NCBI RefSeq assembly: GCF_032248695.1
Contig: NZ_JAVHXC010000001.1
Location: forward strand, 662,912 to 726,911
Direction of reading: 5' to 3'
Length of the DNA stretch: 64,000 nucleotides
From: Dietzia sp032248695
GTDB lineage: Bacteria; Actinomycetota; Actinomycetes; Mycobacteriales; Mycobacteriaceae
The notes under the pieces were generated by a model. That model did no database searches. It was given only the letters and a program-made list of their open reading frames with translations, and was not told the DNA's origin. This document shows positions 1 to 7,860 of this stretch, piece after piece. Each line of letters starts with the position of its first letter. The first letter of the stretch is position 1. The position numbers were made by a program, and so were the translations under genes.

Positions 1-487
1 TGAACACGGCGCCGTCGACGAGCGCTGCGGTGGGGATGAGACGCCGGTCCACCGTCTCGGGGAGCAGCGACTGCCAGGACACCCCCACCGCCACCAGCGC
101 GACTCCCACCAGCACCACGGTGACGATCATGGGAGCGGCGCCGTCGGCACCCGTCGCGGTGAGGACGAGGGCGGCGAGCGCGGCGAGGGTGGACAACGCG
201 GTGGCACCGGCCATGAGCCGGGTCCTCGAGGCGTGACCCGCGACCACCCCGAGCGGGAGGGCCAGAACGAGGAACGGCACCGCCATGGCGGCGGGCGCGA
301 GTGAGATCACCGACGCCGACTCCCCGCGTTCGGTGAGCACCCACTGCACCGACACGACGTGGATCCACACCGCGACGGCGTTGGCCAGTTGGACGGGCAT
401 GAGCGCGCGGAAGGCCCGTTCTCGCCAGAGCGCGACGGCGTGGGACGAGGCCCCGCGGGCGCCCGCCGCCCCGGCCCCGGGACTCAC
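1..487 (-). CDS. MFS exporter of the transmembrane secretion effector type (N-terminal part, runs off the window)
   Basis: Only the first 162 codons are present; the gene continues past base 1. Reading leftward from a GTG at 487, the translation has an LWRERAFRALMPVQLAN opening, then hydrophobic segments at about residues 31-50, 62-83, 90-112 and 120-140, ending in a WQSLLPE stretch. This resembles the MFS_3/EntS-like exporter family, in which an FR.L...Q pattern precedes helix 1. The GTG start overlaps the nitroreductase stop as GTGA, so the two are probably translationally coupled. Position in the acyl-CoA dehydrogenase operon suggests export of a substrate or product of that pathway; this is inference. 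Confidence 0.75.
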   Translation of the reverse strand, partial: MSPGAGAAGARGASSHAVALWRERAFRALMPVQLANAVAVWIHVVSVQWVLTERGESASVISLAPAAMAVPFLVLALPLGVVAGHASRTRLMAGATALSTLAALAALVLTATGADGAAPMIVTVVLVGVALVAVGVSWQSLLPETVDRRLIPTAALVDGAVF

Positions 488-1170
488 CACGTGTCCCAGT
501 GGATGAACTCCTCCGCCGGGGGCCGCCACGCCTGCCTGAACGAGGTGCCCGTGTGATGGGCGACGGGGATCACGCACACCTGCTCGACCGCGGCCGGGTC
601 GATGCCGACGATCCGGGCGACGTCGTCCTCGCGGCCCAGCGTCATGCCGGTCCAGCATGTCCCCAGCCCGCGGAGTCGGGCGGCGAGCATGAAGTTCCAC
701 ACCGTCGGGTAGACGGTCCCCAGACGATGCTTGGCCGCCAGGACGTCACCCTCGGCGAGGCGGGGCGTCAGGCACGGGATCACGATGGCCGGCACGCGTG
801 ACATCACGGCGGCGAGGTGCTCGGCCGAATCGCGGGTGCGACGGCTCTGGGCCGCGTGGCGGGGGTCGGCGTCGACGCGGTTGAACAGGCCGGTCTCGCT
901 GGTGCGGTAGAAGTCGTCGAACTCCTCGCGGTAGATCGCCCCGATGGCCGCGATCCGCTCCGGGTCGCGCACGATCACGAACTCGGTGCGCATGAGGTTG
1001 GACCCCTGGGGCGCCTGGAGCGCGTCGGCGACGCAGTCCTCCAGTACCCGGGGGTCGACGTCACGCTCGAGGTCGAGCCGCAGGCGGACGGCCCGGGTCG
1101 TGGTGATGAGTTCGTGCGCCCCGATGTGCCCCAGGGCGCTCCCGCTCGTGTCCGCGGGCCCGGTCGCCAC
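484..1170 (-). CDS. nitroreductase family FMN oxidoreductase
   Basis: A 228-residue protein of the nitroreductase fold, which uses FMN and NAD(P)H to reduce nitro groups, quinones or enones. The TTRAVRLRLDLERDVD opening (residues 23-38), the QAPQGSN segment near residue 52 and the GLGTCWTG segment near residue 170 match family positions for FMN binding. The start is a GTG three bases after the acyl-CoA dehydrogenase stop, and the end overlaps the next gene as GTGA, so it is the middle gene of a three-gene operon. The substrate is unknown; with an acyl-CoA dehydrogenase upstream, an enoyl or ketone reduction step is plausible but unproven. Confidence 0.85.
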   Translation of the reverse strand: MATGPADTSGSALGHIGAHELITTTRAVRLRLDLERDVDPRVLEDCVADALQAPQGSNLMRTEFVIVRDPERIAAIGAIYREEFDDFYRTSETGLFNRVDADPRHAAQSRRTRDSAEHLAAVMSRVPAIVIPCLTPRLAEGDVLAAKHRLGTVYPTVWNFMLAARLRGLGTCWTGMTLGREDDVARIVGIDPAAVEQVCVIPVAHHTGTSFRQAWRPPAEEFIHWDTW

Positions 1171-1173
1171 GAC

Positions 1174-2298
1174 TCAGACCCCGACCAGGTCGGCGACGAC
1201 GCGGCGGGCCTGTCGGCCGCCGCCGAACGCCCCCTCGTCCCCGAGGACGCGACGCAGGTAGAAGTGGGCGGAGTGCTCCCAGGTGAACCCGATCCCGCCG
1301 TGGAGCTGGATGGCCTCATAGGCGCTGCGGGTGGCGGCGTCGGCGCACACGGCGGAGGCCACGGCCACCGCGATCTCGGCGTCGGCGGCGTCGGGCTCGT
1401 CGAGGATCGCCATCGCGTACATCGCGGCGGCGCGGGCCCGCTCGCGGTCGACCAGCATGTCGGCGAGCCGGTGCTTGATGGCCTGGAACGACCCGATGGC
1501 CCGGCCGAACTGATGGCGCTGTTGCACGTAGGCGACGGTGATGTCGACCAGGTGCGCGGCGATCCCCGCGTGCTCGGCCGCGAGTGCGGCCGACTGGACG
1601 CGACGGAGCTCGGCGAGGACCTCACCGAGCCGCTCCGCGCCGACGATGACGCGGGCGGGGGCGCCCGCGAGGTCGAGGTCCGCGCGCCGTCGGGTGAGGT
1701 CCATGACCTCCCGGGGATGGCGGGCGGCGTCCGAGAGGTCGATGACGGCGAGGACGTCGGACCCGCCGTGGGTGGCGACGACGACGAGGTGATCCGCCGC
1801 GGCGCCCCAGAGCACGCCCTCGGTCTTCTGCTCGGCTCCCACCCGGTCGCCGTCCTCGTCCAGGGCGACGGACGCGTCGAGCGCCACCGCGAGCGTGACC
1901 CGACCCGCGATGACGTCCGCGAGCAGCCCGGAAATCGCCTCGGTGTCGTCCGCCCGGACCAGAGCGCGGCACCCGACCACCGCGCTGGCGAGGATCGGCT
2001 CGGGGAGCAGTGCGGCGCCGGTCTCCTCGAGCACCACGCCGAGGTCACCGAACCCGAATCCGTGGCCGCCGAGGTCCTCGGGGACCGCCAGTGCCGAGAT
2101 CTCCAACTCCTCGTTGAGGGTGGCCCACCTGGCCTGCGAGAACCCGGGGTCGGCCTCGGTGGAGGCGCGCACGTCCTCGTGGGTGGCGTGGCGGGCGACG
2201 AACTGGGCGATGACCGACCTCAGCTCCTCGCGCTCCTCGGAGGGGAGGATGATCGAGGGATCAGCTTCGGGCTGGGCCGTCCGACGGTGCTGGGTCAC
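1174..2298 (-). CDS. acyl-CoA dehydrogenase
   Basis: Flavoprotein of the acyl-CoA dehydrogenase family, introducing an alpha-beta double bond in an acyl-CoA. Seen: LAVPEDLGGHGFGFGDLGVV in the N-terminal helical domain, RHQFGRAIGSFQAIKHRLAD in the C-terminal domain, and QLHGGIGFTWEHSAHFYLRR near the C-terminus. This last form is common in the heteromeric FadE enzymes of steroid and side-chain catabolism. I chose the GTG at 2298 because GTGGAGGAACC precedes it with ideal spacing; an upstream in-frame ATG at 2346 lies inside the predicted promoter. The 374-residue length fits the family. It is first gene of a leftward operon with the nitroreductase and exporter, divergent from two SnoaL-fold genes. 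Confidence 0.9.
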   Translation of the reverse strand: MTQHRRTAQPEADPSIILPSEEREELRSVIAQFVARHATHEDVRASTEADPGFSQARWATLNEELEISALAVPEDLGGHGFGFGDLGVVLEETGAALLPEPILASAVVGCRALVRADDTEAISGLLADVIAGRVTLAVALDASVALDEDGDRVGAEQKTEGVLWGAAADHLVVVATHGGSDVLAVIDLSDAARHPREVMDLTRRRADLDLAGAPARVIVGAERLGEVLAELRRVQSAALAAEHAGIAAHLVDITVAYVQQRHQFGRAIGSFQAIKHRLADMLVDRERARAAAMYAMAILDEPDAADAEIAVAVASAVCADAATRSAYEAIQLHGGIGFTWEHSAHFYLRRVLGDEGAFGGGRQARRVVADLVGV

Positions 2299-2334
2299 GG
2301 GTTCCTCCACTAGCGCTGTATTTGAGCCGGGTTC

Positions 2335-2345
2335 AGTTCGACTCA
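2335..2345. promoter_or_regulatory. shared motif copy a (TGARTYSAACT)
   Basis: AGTTCGACTCA on the plus strand (TGAGTCGAACT on the minus). It is one of four near-identical 11-mers in this window, each just upstream of a gene in the two oxidative clusters. Here it lies immediately downstream of the predicted leftward -10 of the acyl-CoA dehydrogenase promoter, a position typical for a repressor operator. Confidence 0.6.
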
Positions 2346-2373
2346 TGACAACACGGTGAGCCGCGTCACGCAA
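2345..2373 (-). promoter_or_regulatory. predicted promoter of the acyl-CoA dehydrogenase operon
   Basis: On the minus strand TTGCGT (2368-2373) is followed after 17 bases by TGTCAT (2345-2350), a weak -10. The element TCAATA-GG-TTGCGT with a downstream ACCGTG is also present in the promoter at 10928-10955, which is the main reason to believe it. The implied transcription start lies inside motif copy a. Confidence 0.45.
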
Positions 2374-2378
2374 CCCTA

Positions 2379-2407
2379 TTGAAAGCCGACGTTGTCTGAA
2401 CTAAGTT
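2379..2407 (+). promoter_or_regulatory. predicted promoter of the SnoaL pair
   Basis: TTGAAA at 2379-2384, a 17-base spacer, and TAAGTT at 2402-2407. The start codon of the first gene is only 6 bases beyond the -10, so the transcript should be leaderless. Motif copy b overlaps the -10 and the start codon. Confidence 0.5.
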
Positions 2408-2414
2408 CGATTCA
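2404..2414. promoter_or_regulatory. shared motif copy b (TGARTYSAACT)
   Basis: AGTTCGATTCA on the plus strand, overlapping the predicted -10 and the first base of the start codon of the SnoaL gene. Binding here would block both polymerase and initiation. Confidence 0.6.
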
Positions 2415-2788
2415 TGTCGCTGACCGATTCCACGCTCGTCTCCTACTACGCGAAGATCGACGCGGGCGACCTCGACGGGGGGCTGGAACTGCTGGCCCCC
2501 GGGGTCTCGTTCGCCATCATCCTGCCCGGCACCGCGGTTCGGGGTGAGAACCGCCGAGGGGTACGCGAGTACCTCGAGGGCCGCGGCCCTGTGGACAGGC
2601 GCCACGTCCCCACCCACGCGACCCGGGAGGGCGAACTCGAGTTCGTCTACGGCGCGGTCGTGGAGGACGGCGTGACGATCACCGGGCACTTCCTCGCCTC
2701 GGCCCGGATCGGCGACGACGGACTCATCGCCGGCTACCAGGTCGCCTTCGACCCGGAGCTCGGCCTGGTCTCCCCCGCCCTGTCCTGA
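2414..2788 (+). CDS. SnoaL/NTF2-fold protein 1
   Basis: A 124-residue protein with the cone-shaped alpha+beta layout of the SnoaL/ketosteroid isomerase superfamily: helix LVSYYAKIDAGDLDGGLELL, strand VSFAIILPG, then a helix with GVREYLEGRG and three long strands. These folds serve as isomerases, cyclases, dehydratases or epoxide hydrolases, so the exact reaction cannot be read here. It starts directly after the -10, suggesting leaderless translation, and is followed 17 bases later by a second SnoaL-like gene. Both belong to the motif-sharing regulon. Confidence 0.8.
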   Translation: MSLTDSTLVSYYAKIDAGDLDGGLELLAPGVSFAIILPGTAVRGENRRGVREYLEGRGPVDRRHVPTHATREGELEFVYGAVVEDGVTITGHFLASARIGDDGLIAGYQVAFDPELGLVSPALS

Positions 2789-2805
2789 CCTCCAGAAAGG
2801 CCCCC

Positions 2806-3174
2806 ATGTCCGCCGACACGCCCCTGCTCCACGCCTGGTTCGAGATCATGGACTCGGATGATCCCGACCGGGTCCTCGACCACATCACCGACGACTTCCG
2901 GCTGTCCATCCTGTTCTCCAAGGGCGAGTCCGCCGCCGAGTTCGACGGCGACCGCGCCGGCCTCGTCGTCTACCTCGAACAACGCGAGAAGAGCGTCCTG
3001 ACCCACCACATCCTCAGCGGCACCCGCATCGGCGACACCGAGCTGTGCCTGGGCGAGACCCGCCGCGACGGGCTGTTCGAGGCGAGCTTCAACGCCACCG
3101 CCCAACTCGACGACCGGGACAAGGTGCGACGTCTGCTCATCTGCCGCACCCCGAAGGTCCGCTTCACGGACTGA
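2806..3174 (+). CDS. SnoaL/NTF2-fold protein 2
   Basis: A 122-residue protein with an N-terminal helix (LLHAWFEIMDSDDPDRVLDH), the DDFRLSILFSKG strand, and C-terminal strands around FEASFNATAQLDDRDKVRRLLI. It is a SnoaL-like relative of its upstream neighbour and may form a heteromer with it, since adjacent pairs of this fold often do; that is inference. The gene is preceded by GAAAGG and ends just before a perfect bidirectional hairpin. Substrate unknown. Confidence 0.75.
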   Translation: MSADTPLLHAWFEIMDSDDPDRVLDHITDDFRLSILFSKGESAAEFDGDRAGLVVYLEQREKSVLTHHILSGTRIGDTELCLGETRRDGLFEASFNATAQLDDRDKVRRLLICRTPKVRFTD

Positions 3175-3204
3175 CCCCCGCGGCGGCCCACCCCGGGCGC
3201 CCTG

Positions 3205-3261
3205 CCCCGGACACGGGAGAACCCCCGCAGCCGAGCTGCGGGGGTTCTCCCGTGTCCGGGG
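3205..3261. terminator. bidirectional terminator, 26-bp perfect stem
   Basis: Perfect inverted repeat with arms 3205-3230 and 3236-3261 and a 5-base loop. It sits between the convergent SnoaL pair and glyA and can serve both. No strong T-run, as is usual in this kind of genome. Confidence 0.85.
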
Positions 3262-3280
3262 TTCTCCCCGGCAGGCCTCC

Positions 3281-4585
3281 TCAGCCCAGGATCGTCCAGT
3301 CCTCGAGGCCCTCGTACAGCGGCGTGGCCTTGGCCAGCGCCGTGACGCGCTCACGCAGGGCCGCCGTGTCGGCGTCCTTACCGGCGGCCAGCGCGGTCCC
3401 GATGATGTCGGCGACCTCGCGGAACTCGTCCGCGGTGAAGCCCCGGGTCGCCAGGGCGGGCGTACCGATCCGCAGGCCGGAGGTGACCATCGGCGGGCGC
3501 GGGTCGAACGGGACGGCGTTGCGGTTCACGGTGATGCCGACCTCGTGGAGCAGGTCCTCGGCCTGCTGACCGTCGAGCTCGGACTCACGCAGGTCCACCA
3601 GGACGAGGTGGACGTCGGTTCCGCCGGTGAGGACCGACACGCCGGCGTCTTTGCAGTCCTGCTGGGTCAGTCGCTCGGCGAGGATCCTCGCGCCCTCGAG
3701 GGTGCGCTGCTGACGCTCGCGGAACTGCTCCGTTCCGGCGATCTTCATGGCGGTGGCCTTGGCGGCGATGGCGTGCATGAGCGGCCCGCCCTGCTGACCC
3801 GGGAACACCGTCGAGTTGAGCCTCTTGAACAGCTCGAGGTCGTTGGTGAGGATCATGCCGGAACGCGGTCCGCCGAGGGTCTTGTGCACGGTCGTGGAGA
3901 CCACGTCGGCGTGCGGGACGGGGCTCGGGTGCAGGCCCGCGGCGACCAGGCCGGCGAAGTGCGCCATGTCCACCCAGAGCTTGGCGCCGACCTCGTCGGC
4001 GATCTCGCGGAACTTCGCGAAGTCGAGGGTGCGCGGGTACGCCGACCAGCCGGCGATGATGACGTCGGGCTTCTCGGCCAGCGCCATCTCGCGCACGGCG
4101 TCCATGTTGACCAGCATGGTCTCGGGATCCACCTCGTAGGCGGCGACCTCGTACAGCTGGCCGGAGAAGTTGAGCTTCATGCCGTGCGTGAGGTGGCCAC
4201 CGTGAGCCAGGGACAGGCCCATGATCTTGGAACCCGGCGCGGCGAGCGCCATGAGGACGGCCGCGTTGGCCTGGGCACCGGCGTGCGGCTGGACGTTGGC
4301 GTACTTGGCGCCGAAGACCTCCTTGGCGCGGTCCCGCGCGAGGTTCTCCACCACGTCGACGTGCTCGCACCCGCCGTAGTAGCGGCGGCCCGGGTAGCCC
4401 TCGGCGTACTTGTTGGTCAGGACCGACCCCTGCGCCTGGAGGACCGAGCGCGGGACGAAGTTCTCCGACGCGATCATCTCCAGCGTGTCACGCTGGCGGG
4501 CCAGCTCGCCGGCCATCGCCTCCGCGACCTCCGGGTCCAACTCGGACAGGGATGCGGAGAACACGTCGGTGTTCGGGTCGGTCAT
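3281..4585 (-). CDS. glyA: serine hydroxymethyltransferase
   Basis: PLP enzyme converting serine and tetrahydrofolate to glycine and methylene-tetrahydrofolate in the cytosol. The 434-residue length is normal. Seen: the LEMIASENF opening near residue 35, NKYAEGYPGRRYYGGCE near residue 58, and the PLP lysine in TTVHKTLGGPRSG near residue 240. The ATG is preceded by AGGAG. It is divergent from coaA across a 133-base spacer, the same pairing as Rv1093/Rv1092c in M. tuberculosis. Confidence 0.98.
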   Translation of the reverse strand: MTDPNTDVFSASLSELDPEVAEAMAGELARQRDTLEMIASENFVPRSVLQAQGSVLTNKYAEGYPGRRYYGGCEHVDVVENLARDRAKEVFGAKYANVQPHAGAQANAAVLMALAAPGSKIMGLSLAHGGHLTHGMKLNFSGQLYEVAAYEVDPETMLVNMDAVREMALAEKPDVIIAGWSAYPRTLDFAKFREIADEVGAKLWVDMAHFAGLVAAGLHPSPVPHADVVSTTVHKTLGGPRSGMILTNDLELFKRLNSTVFPGQQGGPLMHAIAAKATAMKIAGTEQFRERQQRTLEGARILAERLTQQDCKDAGVSVLTGGTDVHLVLVDLRESELDGQQAEDLLHEVGITVNRNAVPFDPRPPMVTSGLRIGTPALATRGFTADEFREVADIIGTALAAGKDADTAALRERVTALAKATPLYEGLEDWTILG

Positions 4586-4718
4586 CGTTGCTCCTCGCGC
4601 GTGGGCTTCTCACCGGATACGAATCGTGTGGGGCCACGGCTCGTGTCGTCGCCCACCAGTCTAGTGGCACGCCACCCGGGCTCCCCTACCCCGTGGCCAC
4701 CTGCCACAATCGACAGTC

Positions 4719-5651
4719 GTGAGCAGACAAGCCGGGGACTACACGCCGTACGTGGAGTTCGACCGCCGGAGTTGGCGGCGACTGCGGCGTGCGATGCCCA
4801 TGGTGCTCACCGAGCAGGACCTCGAGGGGCTGCGCGGTCTGGGTGAACACCTCGACCTGGACGAGATCGCGGAGATCTACCTGCCGCTGAGCCGGCTCAT
4901 CCACCTGCAGGTCTCCGCACGTCAGCGCCTGTTCCAGTCCACCAACCTGTTCCTCGGCGAGACCGTGGACGCGCCGATGCCGTTCGTGATCGGGGTCGCC
5001 GGTTCAGTGGCGGTGGGCAAGTCCACCTCCGCGCGTGTGCTGCGCGCGCTGCTCACCCGCTGGGACTCCCACCCCCGGGTGGACCTGGTGACCACCGACG
5101 GGTTCCTCTACCCCAACAGGGAGCTACAACGCCGCGGGCTCATGCACCGCAAGGGGTACCCGGAGTCCTATGACCGCCGCGCGCTGCTGCGCTTCGTCAC
5201 GGAGGTCAAGTCCGGGGCGCCCGTGGTGCGCGCCCCGGTGTACTCGCACACGAGGTACGACATCGTGCCGGGCGAGCACATCGAGGTGCGCCGCCCGGAC
5301 ATCCTCATCGTCGAGGGTCTCAACGTTCTGCAGACCGGCCCGCGCCTCATGGTCTCGGACCTGTTCGACTTCTCCCTCTACGTGGATGCGCGGATTGAGG
5401 ACATCGAGAAGTGGTACATCGAGCGCTTCCTCGAGCTGCGCAGCACGTCGTTCTCCAACCCCGGCTCCCACTTCGCGCACTACGCGGACCTGTCGGACCA
5501 GGCCGCCCGGATCGCGGCGCGGGAGATCTGGAACTCCATCAACCGGCCCAACCTGGTGGAGAACATCCTGCCGACCCGGCCGCGCGCGACGCTGGTGCTG
5601 CGTAAGAACTCGGATCACTCGATCCAGCGGCTGCGCCTGCGCAAGATCTGA
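4719..5651 (+). CDS. coaA: type I pantothenate kinase
   Basis: Phosphorylates pantothenate, the first and regulated step of coenzyme A synthesis. The 310-residue protein carries the Walker A GVAGSVAVGKST at residues 92-103, the LVTTDGFLYPN segment and YDIVPGEHIEVRRPDILIVE, all type I features. The start is a GTG; CACAAT lies a few bases upstream, so the leader is very short if that is the -10. It ends before a weak hairpin and a convergent SnoaL gene. Confidence 0.97.
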   Translation: MSRQAGDYTPYVEFDRRSWRRLRRAMPMVLTEQDLEGLRGLGEHLDLDEIAEIYLPLSRLIHLQVSARQRLFQSTNLFLGETVDAPMPFVIGVAGSVAVGKSTSARVLRALLTRWDSHPRVDLVTTDGFLYPNRELQRRGLMHRKGYPESYDRRALLRFVTEVKSGAPVVRAPVYSHTRYDIVPGEHIEVRRPDILIVEGLNVLQTGPRLMVSDLFDFSLYVDARIEDIEKWYIERFLELRSTSFSNPGSHFAHYADLSDQAARIAAREIWNSINRPNLVENILPTRPRATLVLRKNSDHSIQRLRLRKI

Positions 5652-5697
5652 CGCCTCTGGGGCGGGCCCATCTAACGGACTCTTACGGAAGCGGCGA

Positions 5698-5734
5698 ACG
5701 GACCGCAGCAGACGGTGAATCCACAGCGGTCCGT
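5698..5734. terminator. probable terminator between coaA and the P450 cluster
   Basis: Arms ACGGACCGC (5698-5706) and GCGGTCCGT (5726-5734) form a 9-bp stem with a 19-base loop, between convergent genes. No T-run. Confidence 0.45.
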
Positions 5735-5751
5735 ATCGGTGGCTCAGGCTG

Positions 5752-6243
5752 TCAGGCTTGTAGAGTCCGTTCCGGCCACAGGAAGGACAGACGCACCCGC
5801 GAGATCAGCCAGACCCCGTCCACTTTCCGGTATTCGTCTTCGTAGAGTCCGACGTAGAGAAGCGGGTTCGCGTGCCCGCCCTGCGATGTGAGCGTTCCCT
5901 GTCGGGTGAGGATGTCCAACAGATACCAACGCCCTCTCGCGGAGTCTTCCCCCGTCAACTCGATCCACGGATTCGTCACGGCGTGGATCGCGTTGTACGG
6001 CGCTCCCACCTGTTCGGCGACCGCAGCGTAGTTCGCGCGAATGGTCTCTCTACCGACCCAGTCGCCCCCGTACTGCTCGTCAAATTCACAAACCGCATCC
6101 TCAGTGAAGATCGAACCGAGCTTATCGATGTCCTGGCTGTCGAAGTACGCTGAATAAGCGAGGCGCAGGTTCTTGATCTCTTCGAGCGCCAGCAGTCTGT
6201 CGATGCTCGCCTGCCTCAACTCGTCGGATACCACGGCGGTCAC
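5752..6243 (-). CDS. SnoaL-like (SnoaL_4 / bile acid dehydratase-type) protein
   Basis: A 163-residue protein with the IKNLRLAYSAYFDSQDIDKL helix, FTEDAVCEF strand and YNAIHAVTNPWIEL segment typical of the SnoaL_4 group that includes bile-acid 7-alpha-dehydratase-like enzymes. The group places a His and Asp pair in the cone; H in NAIHAVTN and D in SIFTEDAV are at the expected places. The GTG start overlaps the aldehyde dehydrogenase stop as GTGA, making it the last gene of the leftward operon from 10883. A dehydration or isomerisation on a cyclic substrate is the likeliest role, inferred from family and context. Confidence 0.8.
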   Translation of the reverse strand: MTAVVSDELRQASIDRLLALEEIKNLRLAYSAYFDSQDIDKLGSIFTEDAVCEFDEQYGGDWVGRETIRANYAAVAEQVGAPYNAIHAVTNPWIELTGEDSARGRWYLLDILTRQGTLTSQGGHANPLLYVGLYEDEYRKVDGVWLISRVRLSFLWPERTLQA

Positions 6244-7802
6244 GCTCCCCTACGGACGCCGGTGGTCACGACGTCCGCCTGTTCCACCACGGACTCCGGA
6301 ATCGACAGAGACGGGTCGACCGAAATAGTCTTGGGGATGAGGTAACCCTCGAGACCGGCCACCCCGTGCTCCCGGCCGATTCCCGACTCCTTGAACCCGC
6401 CGAACGGGGAGTTGAAATCCGCCGAGAACGAGTTGACCGAGAACGTTCCAGTTCTTACTTTGCGGGCGAGGCGAAAGCCCCTCTCCACATCCGAGGTGTA
6501 GACCGATCCCGCGAGGCCGTATCGACTGTCGTTGGCGATCCGGATGGCGTCCTCCTCGTCGGTGTACTTGAGCACCGCCACGACGGGGCCGAACACCTCC
6601 TCCTGGGCGATCTCCATGTCGGGAGTGACGTCGATGAGAAGGGTGGGTTCGACATACCAGCCCTTGTCGGCCCCCTCCGGGATACCGCCGCCGAACGCCA
6701 CCTTCGCCCCCTGTTCGACGGCGCGCCTGATCATCGCCAGGACGTTCTCGCGGTGGGATTCGGTGATGAGAGGCCCCATGTCCGTGTCCTCGGAATGAGG
6801 ATCACCGACCTTGATGTCGGCCATTGCCGCAACCAATCGATCCACCAGTTCGTCATGGCGGGCCTCCGAGACGAGGAACCGACTCTGACACACGCAACTC
6901 TGTCCGCTGCTAGGGATGACACTGACCCCGAGCAGGATCGGGACAGTGGTGTCGAGATCGGCATCGTCCAAGACGATCGCGGCAGACTTTCCGCCGAGTT
7001 CCAGCACGACCGGCCGGATGAGCGAACCGCATTCGCGGCCGATTTGGGAGCCGACGCTCGTGGATCCTGTGAAGCTCACCATATCGACGTCCGGGTGGGA
7101 GACCAGGTAGGCGGACTCTTCTGGGCCAGCGGCCACGATGTTGATGACCCCGGGCGGAAAACCGACTTCGTCGATCAGATTCCCCAATGCGAACACGGCG
7201 AGAGGGTCGGGCTCCGGAACCTTCACCACAACGGTGCATCCGGCGACGATGGCCGGTGCGACCTTCTGGGATGTCCCAGGCATGGTGAAGTTGTAGGCGA
7301 CCATCGTCGCCACTACTCCGACCGGCTCCTTGACAACGAGGGCCTGAGTCTCGTACGGCATGATCATGCCGCCGGCCGATCCTCCGGCGAGCGGTCCGAG
7401 GTCGGCCTTGCGCACTTCCTGGAACGGGTAGTTACGTCCCACCTCCGCGTTGTAGTTCCAATGCAGGGTGGGCGCGACGGCCTGGTAGACGTCGGCGAGC
7501 ATCCGCGTACACCCCAGCTCGTCGACCAGCAATTCGGCCATTTCGTCCTTGACCTCGTAGAGCCGGGTCGCGAGCGCCTCACACAACGCGGCACGCTCCT
7601 CGACCGGCCGACTCGCCCAGTCAGTCTCGTAGAACGCGCGCCGGGCCGCCTCGACGGCGGCGTCAATGTCGTCGCGGGTGGCGCGGGGCACCTCGCCGAT
7701 CGGCTCGCCCGTCGACGGGGACACGACGGTAAACTTCTCGGTCGACGCCGTCGGCCGCCACTTCCCGTCGATGTAGAACTCGTTGTAGCTCCTGGGGAGC
7801 AT
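6240..7802 (-). CDS. NAD(P)-dependent aldehyde dehydrogenase
   Basis: Oxidises an aldehyde to the acid. The 520-residue protein has the cofactor segment AYNFTMPG then VVKVPEPDPL, FTGSTSVG, the general base in VLELGGKSAA near residue 267, the nucleophile cysteine in SSGQSCVCQSR near residue 301, and EEVFGPVV near residue 400. The K-x-A/S-E segment reads KVPEP, a small deviation. AGGAGG precedes the ATG. It lies 58 bases after the reductase and overlaps the next gene by 4. In the cluster it would process an aldehyde released by P450 hydroxylation. Confidence 0.93.
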   Translation of the reverse strand: MLPRSYNEFYIDGKWRPTASTEKFTVVSPSTGEPIGEVPRATRDDIDAAVEAARRAFYETDWASRPVEERAALCEALATRLYEVKDEMAELLVDELGCTRMLADVYQAVAPTLHWNYNAEVGRNYPFQEVRKADLGPLAGGSAGGMIMPYETQALVVKEPVGVVATMVAYNFTMPGTSQKVAPAIVAGCTVVVKVPEPDPLAVFALGNLIDEVGFPPGVINIVAAGPEESAYLVSHPDVDMVSFTGSTSVGSQIGRECGSLIRPVVLELGGKSAAIVLDDADLDTTVPILLGVSVIPSSGQSCVCQSRFLVSEARHDELVDRLVAAMADIKVGDPHSEDTDMGPLITESHRENVLAMIRRAVEQGAKVAFGGGIPEGADKGWYVEPTLLIDVTPDMEIAQEEVFGPVVAVLKYTDEEDAIRIANDSRYGLAGSVYTSDVERGFRLARKVRTGTFSVNSFSADFNSPFGGFKESGIGREHGVAGLEGYLIPKTISVDPSLSIPESVVEQADVVTTGVRRGA

Positions 7803-7860
7803 CGATCCTCCTGATGTGGTGTGAGTAAGGTCGGTGCTGCGGCAGCGACCGCCGAGATGA

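Noticed and set aside
817..2313. Long rightward open frame (498 codons) opposite the acyl-CoA dehydrogenase and nitroreductase
   Set aside because: Low-complexity Gly/Asp/Val-rich translation, no ribosome site, opposite two genes with clear family motifs. Codon-bias shadow, as are the long frames opposite glyA, McrB (24866-27175), and the siderophore permeases.
2299..2373. ATG starts at 2346 or 2373 for the acyl-CoA dehydrogenase
   Set aside because: They fall in the predicted promoter and lack ribosome sites; the GTG at 2298 has GGAGG at good spacing.
4586..4718. Glycine riboswitch in the glyA-coaA spacer
   Set aside because: No tandem glycine aptamer cores seen in the 133 bases.
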